Assembly (NCBI GenBank): GCA_025934595.1
Contig: JAICXU010000283.1
Coordinates: 1 to 5,412, forward strand
Source of the DNA: Polyangiaceae bacterium
Lineage (GTDB): Bacteria; Myxococcota_A; Polyangia; Polyangiales; Polyangiaceae
DNA: 5,412 bases
Reading direction: 5' to 3'
Of the stretch, positions 1-5,412 are shown piece after piece. The notes beneath the pieces were generated by a model that was given only the letters and a program-made list of their open reading frames with translations, was not told where the DNA came from and searched no databases. The translations under genes and the position numbers were made by a program. Every line of letters begins with the position of its first letter. The stretch's first letter is position 1.

Positions 1-1
1 C

Positions 2-229
2 GATGCCGGTCTTCGCGCCGGCGTCGACATTCATCCCATTCGCAGCTTCAAGCCGCTCGGCATCGGAGTCTACGGCGCGCTGATCTTCGCGATCATCGCC
101 GACGAGGACGTCGACAAGCACGACAGCAACGGCCAGACCACGTCGCCGTTCAACAACAACAACGATGGCAGCGGCCCCGCGTTCTACACCTCGCTCGCAT
201 TCGGCGCGCGCGGGTCACTTCAATTCTGA
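2..229 (+). CDS. C-terminal fragment of a probable outer-membrane beta-barrel protein
   Basis: This is an open frame entering from the left edge, giving 75 residues before a TGA stop; the start lies outside the window. The fragment has alternating hydrophobic/polar stretches separated by a polar loop. An early strand region (HPIRSFKPLGIGVYGALIF) is followed by an Asp/Asn-rich segment (ADEDVDKHD, then a run of four Asn), and the end reads FYTSLAFGARGSLQF. A final amphipathic strand with a terminal Phe is the known recognition signal for the BAM outer-membrane assembly machinery, so I infer a barrel protein whose Asp/Asn-rich segment is an extracellular loop. The barrel family cannot be told from this fragment, and a periplasmic beta-sandwich protein is a weaker alternative. 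The next gene, a lipoprotein, begins 31 bases downstream, which fits an envelope operon. Confidence 0.72.
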   Translation, partial: DAGLRAGVDIHPIRSFKPLGIGVYGALIFAIIADEDVDKHDSNGQTTSPFNNNNDGSGPAFYTSLAFGARGSLQF

Positions 230-250
230 TGCTCGCGACTCGCCTCCCAC

Positions 251-254
251 GGAG
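251..254 (+). promoter_or_regulatory. Ribosome binding site of the lipoprotein gene
   Basis: A GGAG core lies six bases before the ATG at 261. It supports that start over the longer in-frame reading that would begin at 165, inside the preceding gene, and would bury the lipoprotein signal peptide 32 residues in. Confidence 0.7.
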
Positions 255-260
255 CACGTC

Positions 261-1622
261 ATGATCCGATCCCTCGCCGCCGGCATCTGTGTCGCCTCGT
301 TCGCGGGCATCGCGCTCGTCGCGTGCGGCTCCGGGCCCGACCTCGCGAACGACGTCGATGTGAAGCTCGCGGCCATCCCGCAATCCAACACGAACACGTG
401 TTTCGGTTGCACCTTCGTTTCGGGCGTCGCACTCGGGCAACAAGGTGCGTACGTCGCGATGGAGCAGAGCAACGGTGGCAGCGGGATTCCGAGCCTCGCG
501 GCGCTCGACTTTTCCACGGGCCGTGCGACGCAAAGCGCATGGCCCGCTTCATCGGGCGGCACCACGTCGCTCTCATTCAGCGGGGGCACGTGCGACATCG
601 CTGCGAGCGGTGACGGCGCTCTTTACTGGGCAGCCCCGGTGAGCTCGGACGGCACGGCGGATCCAGATGCAGGCGGAAAGGGATCTGGGAATCAGGCCTT
701 CGTCGAGATCTTCAGCTCCGCGGAGACCGCGTTCTCGATGCCGAATGAGCGCTCGTTCACCGGACCGCTGCCGGCGGTGGACCCTGTCGACGGTGGCCCC
801 GCTTTCAGCAACGCGCCGACGGTCGTCGGCATCGTCGCCGACGCGAATGCCGTGTATGTCGCGTACTCGGAGAGCCAAACCGGCGACGTTGGCCAGGGCC
901 CCGACACCCCCTTCTATCCCGGCTCGGCGCCCGCAGATTCGAATGGCGCGGGGCTCGTCGCGCGAGTCGATCGGAACGCGCCCGGTGCCCCCAAAACGGT
1001 GCAAGGATTTTACTTCGCGCCGGGCCAATCGGTGCACGTGCTCGCGCAAAATAAGACGGACGTCTTCTGGCCCGATTACGGCCAGCAAGGCCGAGCGGTT
1101 TCGATCGACGACGCATCCAAAGATGCGTTCGGAGCGAGCGCGCCGAGCTCGTTCGTCGCCCTCGCGAACGACGGCTCGAACCCGAGCGTCGCGCTCGTCG
1201 GGCTCGCCGCGAACGATCAGCTCGTCGCCTGGAGCGCAGCGCAAACGCCTGGAAGACAAGGCTCATCGAACGTCGTCGGTTGCCAGATTTGGGTGCGCCC
1301 GAAGGGAGGATCGCCCACGGCGATCTTCGACACGTTCACCGACAAGTCCGATCCCAACTTCTCGTGCAATGGTCTCGCCATCGACAGCACGTATGCTTAC
1401 GTCGCGGACACGAGCTTGCTCCAAACCTCGAACGGAGGGAGCGGCCTCGTGACGATCGGCAACGGGATCGCACGCGTGCCGCTCGCTGGCGGAAAAATGC
1501 AGAAGGTCCCTTTGCGATCTCAAAAATGGTACGGCCCCCGCCGCGTCTTCGTCGACGACACGTACGTCTACGCGATCGATCCCAACTACGTCGCGCGGTT
1601 TTCCAAGAGCGATTTCAAGTGA
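261..1622 (+). CDS. Lipoprotein with a predicted seven-bladed beta-propeller
   Basis: The product is 453 residues. It opens with a type II signal peptide: a short n-region with Arg3, a hydrophobic core, and the lipobox LVAC at residues 19-22, so Cys22 should be lipidated. The +2 residue is Gly, not Asp, giving no inner-membrane retention signal, and outer-membrane anchoring is likely. After a short linker with a CFGC pair (Cys47, Cys50), a strand motif of the type GLA-D--AVYWA recurs seven times, centred near residues 64, 122, 199, 269, 323, 380 and 437. Most are followed by a second strand of the type GIARVPLAGG. Spacing of about 54 to 77 residues suits propeller blades. Cys111, Cys341 and Cys369 may form disulphides in the envelope. 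No catalytic motif is visible, so a binding or scaffold role is a guess. The ATG was chosen for its GGAG site and the signal peptide. Its TGA overlaps the GTG start of the next gene. Confidence 0.85.
   Translation: MIRSLAAGICVASFAGIALVACGSGPDLANDVDVKLAAIPQSNTNTCFGCTFVSGVALGQQGAYVAMEQSNGGSGIPSLAALDFSTGRATQSAWPASSGGTTSLSFSGGTCDIAASGDGALYWAAPVSSDGTADPDAGGKGSGNQAFVEIFSSAETAFSMPNERSFTGPLPAVDPVDGGPAFSNAPTVVGIVADANAVYVAYSESQTGDVGQGPDTPFYPGSAPADSNGAGLVARVDRNAPGAPKTVQGFYFAPGQSVHVLAQNKTDVFWPDYGQQGRAVSIDDASKDAFGASAPSSFVALANDGSNPSVALVGLAANDQLVAWSAAQTPGRQGSSNVVGCQIWVRPKGGSPTAIFDTFTDKSDPNFSCNGLAIDSTYAYVADTSLLQTSNGGSGLVTIGNGIARVPLAGGKMQKVPLRSQKWYGPRRVFVDDTYVYAIDPNYVARFSKSDFK
1605..1609 (+). promoter_or_regulatory. 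Weak ribosome binding site for the ATP-grasp gene
   Basis: AAGAG lies nine bases before the GTG at 1619, within the last codons of the lipoprotein gene. It is a poor match to the anti-Shine-Dalgarno sequence, so reinitiation by ribosomes finishing the lipoprotein is likely to matter for initiation here. Confidence 0.4.
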
Positions 1623-2890
1623 CGAAAAAGATCCTCGTTCTCTTTCCCAACGACTGGGACCGCGGCGAGCTCGCTCGCGAAAAGTACGCGCGTGATTTCG
1701 AGTTCATTTTCGAAGGCGCCGACCTCTTCAAGCCGCCCGGCGTGCTTCGACTTCCTTTTTTTCGCCCCACGCGCTGGATCGAAAAGCTCGCGAAGAAGTA
1801 TGCGAACGCGAAGGTCGACGGCGTGATGTCGTCGGACGAGTACGTGGGCGCAGCCATCGCCGCCGCGCTCGCGAAGAAGCTCGGACTGCCGCATGCCGAG
1901 CCGGATCACATCATCGCGGCGCAGCACAAATATTTTTCGCGCATGCGCCAAGAGGCGGCGGTGCCGGAGGCGATTCCGGATTTCGACATCGTGCCGCTCG
2001 CGCGCCCGCTCGTGATGCCGAAGCTCGCGTTTCCGTTTTTCGTGAAGCCCGTGAAGGGCACATTTTCACTCTTCGCGGCGAAGGTGGACGACGAGGCGGC
2101 GCTTCGAAAACACCTGAATTTCAAGCCTCACGAGCGACTCTTGCTTCGCGTCGTGACGGCGCCTTTCAACGATCTGTTGCGCGCCTTCACGAAGCTCGAT
2201 CGCGACGCGAACGCGTTCGTCGCCGAGAGCCTCATCTCCGGCGTGCAAGTCACGCTCGACGGCTTCGTCTTCGATGGCGACGTCGAGATCATGGGCGTCG
2301 TGGACTCCGTGATGTTCCCGGGCACGAGCACGTTCGAGCGCTTCGATTATCCGTCGCGTCTTCTCTCGAAGGAGGTGCGCGATCGGATGGTCGACATCGC
2401 GAAGAAAATGGTGCGCGGCCTCGGCATGACGCACGCCCAGTTCAACATCGAGATGTTCTACGACGACAAAACCGACGCGATTCGCGTGATCGAGATCAAT
2501 CCGCGCCTCTCGTATCAGTTCGCCGATCTCTACGAGAACGTCGACGGCACGAACACCTACGACGTGTTGATCGATCTCACGCTCGGCCGCCGCCCGACCT
2601 TCGAAAAAGGCGCCGGGAAATACAAGTTCGCCTCCAGCTTCGTCCTGCGCACATTCCAAGGAAAAAAATTCGTCGACGTGCCCGCCGAGCGCGACATCGA
2701 CGCGTTCGCGAAACAGTATGACGACGCGCGCCTGCGAATTTACGGCCGCCGCGGGCAATCGCTCGCCGGAGAAATGCGTGCGATGGGCAGCTACCGCTAT
2801 GGCATCATCAACGTGGGCGCGGGATCGCTGCTCGATCTCTTCGCGATCTACAACGACGCGCTCGAAAAACTCCCGTTTCGATTCGCCTGA
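1619..2890 (+). CDS. ATP-grasp family ligase, substrate unknown
   Basis: The product is 423 residues, soluble, with no signal peptide. ATP-grasp enzymes activate a carboxylate as an acyl-phosphate and join it to an amine, thiol or similar nucleophile. The N-terminal pre-ATP-grasp fold starts KKILVLFPNDWDRG and includes DGVMSSDEYVG (from residue 67) and a K-Y-F-S-R segment (Lys104 to Arg108). The ATP-grasp core has FFVKPVKGTFS with Lys143, the adenine-side hinge FVAESLISG with Glu203, then LDGFVFDGDVEIMG. Metal-binding positions Glu278 (FNIEMF), Glu292 and Asn294 (IEINPR, Arg296) are all present, so the site looks active. A C-terminal lobe of about 100 residues ends SLLDLFAIYNDALEKLPFRFA. The overall layout resembles carbamoyl-phosphate-synthase-like, biotin-carboxylase-like and amino-acid-ligase proteins. 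The GTG start is chosen because the fold begins right after it and it overlaps the upstream TGA by four bases; the frame stays open upstream, but that part reads as low-complexity Arg-rich shadow sequence. Confidence 0.88.
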   Translation: MTKKILVLFPNDWDRGELAREKYARDFEFIFEGADLFKPPGVLRLPFFRPTRWIEKLAKKYANAKVDGVMSSDEYVGAAIAAALAKKLGLPHAEPDHIIAAQHKYFSRMRQEAAVPEAIPDFDIVPLARPLVMPKLAFPFFVKPVKGTFSLFAAKVDDEAALRKHLNFKPHERLLLRVVTAPFNDLLRAFTKLDRDANAFVAESLISGVQVTLDGFVFDGDVEIMGVVDSVMFPGTSTFERFDYPSRLLSKEVRDRMVDIAKKMVRGLGMTHAQFNIEMFYDDKTDAIRVIEINPRLSYQFADLYENVDGTNTYDVLIDLTLGRRPTFEKGAGKYKFASSFVLRTFQGKKFVDVPAERDIDAFAKQYDDARLRIYGRRGQSLAGEMRAMGSYRYGIINVGAGSLLDLFAIYNDALEKLPFRFA

Positions 2891-2897
2891 AAAAATC
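2889..2897 (+). promoter_or_regulatory. A-rich translation leader before the AHSA1-type gene
   Basis: GAAAAAATC sits directly against the ATG at 2898, overlapping the stop of the ATP-grasp gene, and no GGAG-type site is visible in the preceding 15 bases. Nearly the same string precedes the PHA-family gene at 3406-3413. A-rich leaders can help initiation through ribosomal protein S1; that role here is inferred. Confidence 0.3.
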
Positions 2898-3350
2898 ATG
2901 CTCATCACGACTGCCAACGAATCCGACTTGCACGTCACGCTCGCCCTCGATTGCCGCGCACCGAAGAACAAAGTGTTCGAGACGTGGACGAAGCCGGAGT
3001 GGCTGAAAAAATGGTTCCGCGCCGACGAAGGCCTCACGTGCTCGCTCGCGGAGATCGATCTTCGCGTCGGCGGCGCGTTCCAGCTCGCGATGGCGCTTCC
3101 CGGAAGACCCGAGACGCGATTTTTCGGGACCTACCAAGTCGTCCATCCGAACGAAGCGCTCGTCTACACGTGGGCCGGCGCGGAAGGCGATCACGTCACG
3201 CTCGTCACGGCTTTGTTCTCGGATCGCGGCCAGGGCTCGCGCGTCGAGTTCACGCACGGCGTCTTTTCGTCGAAGCCGGCCAAAGACGCGCACATGGAGG
3301 GCTGGATGGCGTGCTTCAAGATGCTCGAAAAAACGCTTCGAGACGTGTGA
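2898..3350 (+). CDS. SRPBCC / AHSA1-type domain protein
   Basis: The product is 150 residues, a single domain at the usual length for the family. Family features occur in order: a first strand then RAPKNKVFETWTKPEWLKKWF (residues 20-40, with Trp30, Trp35 and Trp39), the DLRVGGAF turn (54-61), FFGTYQVVHPNEALVYTW (75-92), a strand pair around VTLVTALFSD (100-109), and a long final helix beginning near HMEGWMACFKMLEKTL (132-147) with the conserved Gly-Trp at 135-136. Such START-like folds form a deep hydrophobic cavity. Bacterial members are called activator of Hsp90 ATPase-like by homology only, and most have unknown ligands, so an Hsp90 role should not be assumed. The gene starts 7 bases after the ATP-grasp stop, with no Shine-Dalgarno core but an A-rich leader. 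That spacing suggests co-transcription and perhaps handling of a hydrophobic substrate or product of the ligase. Confidence 0.87.
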   Translation: MLITTANESDLHVTLALDCRAPKNKVFETWTKPEWLKKWFRADEGLTCSLAEIDLRVGGAFQLAMALPGRPETRFFGTYQVVHPNEALVYTWAGAEGDHVTLVTALFSDRGQGSRVEFTHGVFSSKPAKDAHMEGWMACFKMLEKTLRDV

Positions 3351-3405
3351 CGGAGGCTTCATCTGTTCTTGGCGTTTTCGTCGAATCGAGGTAACTCGTT
3401 TTCCC

Positions 3406-3413
3406 GAAAAATC
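3406..3413 (+). promoter_or_regulatory. A-rich translation leader before the PHA-family gene
   Basis: GAAAAATC directly precedes the ATG at 3414 and matches the leader of the upstream AHSA1-type gene. A GAGG core exists at 3388-3391, but it is 22 bases from the ATG, too far for ordinary Shine-Dalgarno pairing with this start. Confidence 0.3.
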
Positions 3414-3701
3414 ATGTCCACCATCGACATCTCGCGGAACCACACGCTGTCCAAGGAAGACGCTCGCAAGAAGGCCGAAGAGCTCGCGAAGAGCATGGAG
3501 CAGAAAATCGGCATCGAGTGGAAATGGGAGGGCGACGCCATCGCATTCCACGCGCCGAGCGGCGTCGCGAAGGGCGCGAAGGGTCATGTCGAGGTCAGCG
3601 ACAAGACCGTGCGCGTGACCGTCGATCTGCCGCTGATGCTCCGCGTGATGAAGGGGACCATCGAGAGCAAGATCCACGAGAAGCTCGACGTGCTTTCGTA
3701 A
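3414..3701 (+). CDS. Polyhydroxyalkanoic acid system family protein
   Basis: The product is 95 residues, close to the usual size of the small PHA granule-region family (PHA_gran_rgn). It begins MSTIDISRNHTLSKEDARKK: a short beta strand, the H-x-L-S/T-x-x-E-A-R-like turn, then an amphipathic helix (residues 13-31). Next come IEWKWEGDAIAFHAP (34-48), a Gly/Lys-rich turn GVAKGAKGHVEV (50-61), a strand TVRVTVDLPLML (65-76) and a C-terminal helix (77-91). Known members were named from loci for PHA storage granules, but their biochemical role is poorly defined. No PHA synthase, depolymerase or phasin is in this window, so the link to storage polymer rests on family membership alone. The ATG at 3414 is preferred because family similarity begins there; a TTG 45 bases upstream adds only a Ser/Arg-rich tail. 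It follows the AHSA1-type gene after 63 bases and is probably the last gene of the unit. Confidence 0.82.
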   Translation: MSTIDISRNHTLSKEDARKKAEELAKSMEQKIGIEWKWEGDAIAFHAPSGVAKGAKGHVEVSDKTVRVTVDLPLMLRVMKGTIESKIHEKLDVLS

Positions 3702-3855
3702 GCGGATCAAGCAGAAAATGCGGCTTTTGGGCCCGACTCGACAGCGGGTTGCCGCGCTTATTTAGGCACGAATCCGCTCGCGGAGCAGCGGGCGCATGCG
3801 GTACCTTCACGGGGAAGCCGCACCACGGCCTGCACTCGCGCGCGCGCGCCCGAAC
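3702..3855 (+). other. Intergenic region between the operon and the TPR gene
   Basis: These 154 bases form the largest gap in the window and probably hold the end of the first transcription unit and the promoter of the next. I find no convincing terminator: the only candidates are a very short AAGC/GCTTTT pairing (3709-3728) and a four-pair GCGG/CCGC hairpin (3744-3755) followed by GCTTATTT. AT-rich bases at 3758-3764 could be part of a -10 element, but no matching -35 is seen. A seven-base inverted repeat, AGCGGAT (3701-3707) and ATCCGCT (3772-3778), spans the first half. A run of alternating C and G (3837-3849) sits just before the next start. Confidence 0.4.
3837..3849 (+). repeat. Alternating CG dinucleotide run
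   Basis: Thirteen bases of strictly alternating C and G lie seven bases before the ATG of the TPR-like gene, exactly where a ribosome binding site would be expected. Alternating CG is the classic sequence able to adopt left-handed Z-DNA under negative supercoiling and can change length by slippage. Any role here is unproven. Confidence 0.6.
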
Positions 3856-5412
3856 ATGTCGGAAAATCCCTCGTCACCGAGCCTTTCGGAAACAGGCGAA
3901 CGAACGGAAATCGTTCCGGCCGATGCCCTGGAGGCGCTGAAAGCGCTGCAGGCGGCCGACGGCGCGCTGTCGCATCTTCGAGCCGAGGTCGCGGCCGTCA
4001 CCGACAAGAGTCGACAAGCGCGTCTTCACGCGGAAATCGGCGAGCTCGAGGAGCGCGCCGGCGACGAGCCCGGTGCGGCGCGCGATTATTTGGCGGCGTT
4101 CAACGCCGATCCGTCGTTCCGCGAGCCGCTCGAAGGGCTCGTGCGTTTGCTCGAACGACGGCGCTCGCTGAAAAATCTCGGGCGCCTCCTCGAAGCGCTC
4201 GTCCGCGCGGCGGTGACTCCGGAGGAAAAAGTACGTGCGATGACGATGCACGCGGCGTTTCTCGAAGACGTTTCCGAGGACGAAGAAGGAGCGAAGGGCG
4301 TGCTCCGGGATGCCACCGCGATCGAAGCGAGCGACGCGGAGTCGAAAGGTGCGTGGCTCGCGCTCGAGCTCGTCGCGGGCAAGACGCAAGATGCGACGTT
4401 GCGCGCGCAGGCGCTCGGCGAGCGCGCACATGCGTCGAAGGGCGACGCGACGTGGCAGGGCCTTCTTCTCGTCGATCTCGCGCGCGCGAGCGCTGCGGAG
4501 GGCGACACGGCGAAGGCGTTCGAGCTACTCGAAGAAGCGAAGAAAAAGGGCGCCGGTGCGACCTACATTGCCACGCGCGCGATCTGCGATTTGGCGGCGA
4601 GAGATGCGACCGACGACGTATCGGCGAAGAAGCTGACCGCCGCCCTCGAAGCGCAAACGGAGCTCGTCACCGTCGCCTTGCAAGACGGCGATCGCGCCGA
4701 CGCGCTCGGCGTGCCACGCGAAGCGCGCACGAGGGAGACGCTCGTCGATCTTCTTCTACGAGTCGCGAACCTGCATCGGGCGGCGGGCGACATGAACGCG
4801 GCATCGCAGGCGCTCGAACGCGCGAAGACGGCCACGGATGACGCCTCGGGAGATGCCGCTGGTGGCGAAGGCCCCTCCCCGCTTCTGCGGTCGCTCGTTT
4901 TGCAATCGTGCATGCGCGTCGCGGAGCTTGCCGGCGACACGACGCGCGCAGCGCAGCTCGCGGAGGCCTTGCTCGTTACCGAAAAAGACGGCGGCGTCGC
5001 GGCTTCGTTCGCGATGCGCGTGGCCGAGCAGGCCGCGAACGTCGGCGACGCCGGCGCAGCGCTTGCCGCTCTCTCTGCCGCCGTAGAAAAAGACGGCGCG
5101 TGCCTTCCCGCTCGCGCGCTGCAGCTCGATCTTCTCGCCGACGGCGGAGATCCCGCCGCGTTCGCCGCGCAGCTCGAAAAATTCGCGTCGGCGCTCCCCA
5201 CTGACGAAGCACGCGGAAGAACGGCGCTCCTCGTCGCGTTCGTTCGCGCCCAAGCGAACGACGGCGCGGCGGCGAAGGCGGCGCTCGGCGAAGCCAAATC
5301 GCGCGGCGTCGACGCGGAGATGTTGTGGCGCGTGGGGCGCATGCTCGCGCGGCTCCTCGACGACTCGAATTGGTACGAAGAGACGACGCGGCGCCTCTTG
5401 CAAGCGCTCGCC
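3856..5412 (+). CDS. TPR-like helical-repeat protein, 3' end beyond the window
   Basis: The frame stays open from the ATG to the last base: 519 residues without a stop, so the C-terminus is missing. After a disordered, Ser/Glu-rich start (MSENPSSPSLSETGERTE) the protein is Ala/Leu/Glu-rich and almost wholly helical. Tetratricopeptide-like hairpins are visible near residues 59-85 (EIGELEERAGDEPGAARDYL), 200-232 (LARASAAEGDTAKAFELLEE), 295-328 (VANLHRAAGDMNAASQALER), 343-378 (RVAELAGDTTRAAQLAEALL), 382-415 (AEQAANVGDAGAALAALSAA) and about 470-490. Degenerate units lie between them, and a Gly/Asp-rich linker (about 329-341) splits the array. TPR arrays are protein-interaction scaffolds; the partner is unknown. 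No signal peptide or membrane segment is seen. An in-frame ATG at 3796 with GGAG ten bases upstream would add 20 residues, but their codons look non-coding, so 3856 is preferred without certainty. It is likely a separate transcription unit. Confidence 0.82.
   Translation, partial: MSENPSSPSLSETGERTEIVPADALEALKALQAADGALSHLRAEVAAVTDKSRQARLHAEIGELEERAGDEPGAARDYLAAFNADPSFREPLEGLVRLLERRRSLKNLGRLLEALVRAAVTPEEKVRAMTMHAAFLEDVSEDEEGAKGVLRDATAIEASDAESKGAWLALELVAGKTQDATLRAQALGERAHASKGDATWQGLLLVDLARASAAEGDTAKAFELLEEAKKKGAGATYIATRAICDLAARDATDDVSAKKLTAALEAQTELVTVALQDGDRADALGVPREARTRETLVDLLLRVANLHRAAGDMNAASQALERAKTATDDASGDAAGGEGPSPLLRSLVLQSCMRVAELAGDTTRAAQLAEALLVTEKDGGVAASFAMRVAEQAANVGDAGAALAALSAAVEKDGACLPARALQLDLLADGGDPAAFAAQLEKFASALPTDEARGRTALLVAFVRAQANDGAAAKAALGEAKSRGVDAEMLWRVGRMLARLLDDSNWYEETTRRLLQALA

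Noticed and set aside
165..260. Upstream in-frame extension of the lipoprotein gene
   Set aside because: It lies largely inside the barrel gene in another frame, would place the lipobox 54 residues in, and lacks the GGAG site that precedes the ATG at 261.
573..1259. Minus-strand frame of 228 codons inside the lipoprotein gene
   Set aside because: Its composition is Arg/Asp/Val-rich without motifs, while the + strand shows a signal peptide and regular blade repeats.
1280..1618. Upstream in-frame extension of the ATP-grasp gene
   Set aside because: The 113 added residues are Arg-rich shadow sequence antiphase to the lipoprotein, with no domain character; the recognisable fold begins just after the GTG at 1619.
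2066..3037. Long minus-strand frame of 323 codons
   Set aside because: It is antisense across the ATP-grasp and AHSA1-type genes, is rich in Arg, Glu and Val as expected from the complement of GC-rich coding DNA, and has no recognisable motif.
3369..3397. Possible promoter before the PHA-family gene (TTGGCG, 17 bases, TAACTC)
   Set aside because: The -10 match is poor and such boxes arise easily by chance; no other support.
2808..3710. Minus-strand frame of 300 codons
   Set aside because: It is antisense to the end of the ligase gene, the AHSA1-type gene and the PHA-family gene, all three of which have clear family features on the + strand.
3709..3728. Possible intrinsic terminator after the PHA-family gene
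   Set aside because: The stem is only three or four pairs and the T run is four bases; too weak to call.
4563..5342. Minus-strand frame of 259 codons rich in Ala and Ser
   Set aside because: It mirrors the Ala-rich TPR-like coding sequence; long antisense frames are expected in such GC-rich DNA and no family features are visible.

Overview
The window is GC-rich with strong G/C preference at third codon positions (many TCG, GCG, CTC and CGC codons). It carries lipoproteins, outer-membrane-barrel features and a long helical-repeat protein. This style, and the dense same-strand gene packing, suggest a Myxococcota-type (Polyangia-like) chromosome. That placement is inferred from composition and protein style, not from a marker gene. 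All six recognisable genes lie on the + strand. I see no RNA genes, mobile elements or CRISPR arrays.

Bases 2-1622 are the envelope part. The window opens inside the last 75 codons of a probable outer-membrane beta-barrel protein ending in the typical C-terminal phenylalanine. After 31 bases comes a 453-residue lipoprotein with a clear lipobox and seven recurring beta-strand motifs, which I read as a seven-bladed beta-propeller. Its stop codon overlaps the GTG start of the next gene.

Bases 1619-3701 are the cytoplasmic part. A 423-residue ATP-grasp ligase with an intact nucleotide- and metal-binding site is followed 7 bases later by a 150-residue SRPBCC/AHSA1-type protein. After a further 63 bases comes a 95-residue protein of the polyhydroxyalkanoic acid (PHA) system family. 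The short gaps suggest that the first five genes are at least partly co-transcribed. An A-rich leader (GAAAAATCATG) recurs directly before the starts of the AHSA1 and PHA-family genes.

Bases 3702-3855 form the only sizeable intergenic gap and probably separate two transcription units. From 3856 a TPR-like helical-repeat protein runs open for 519 codons to the window edge.

The most interesting point is the translational coupling of a secreted lipoprotein to a soluble ATP-grasp ligase of unknown substrate, followed by a hydrophobic-ligand-binding-type protein and a PHA-family protein. The sequence does not show what this set makes or regulates. All functional links between the genes are inference from order and spacing.
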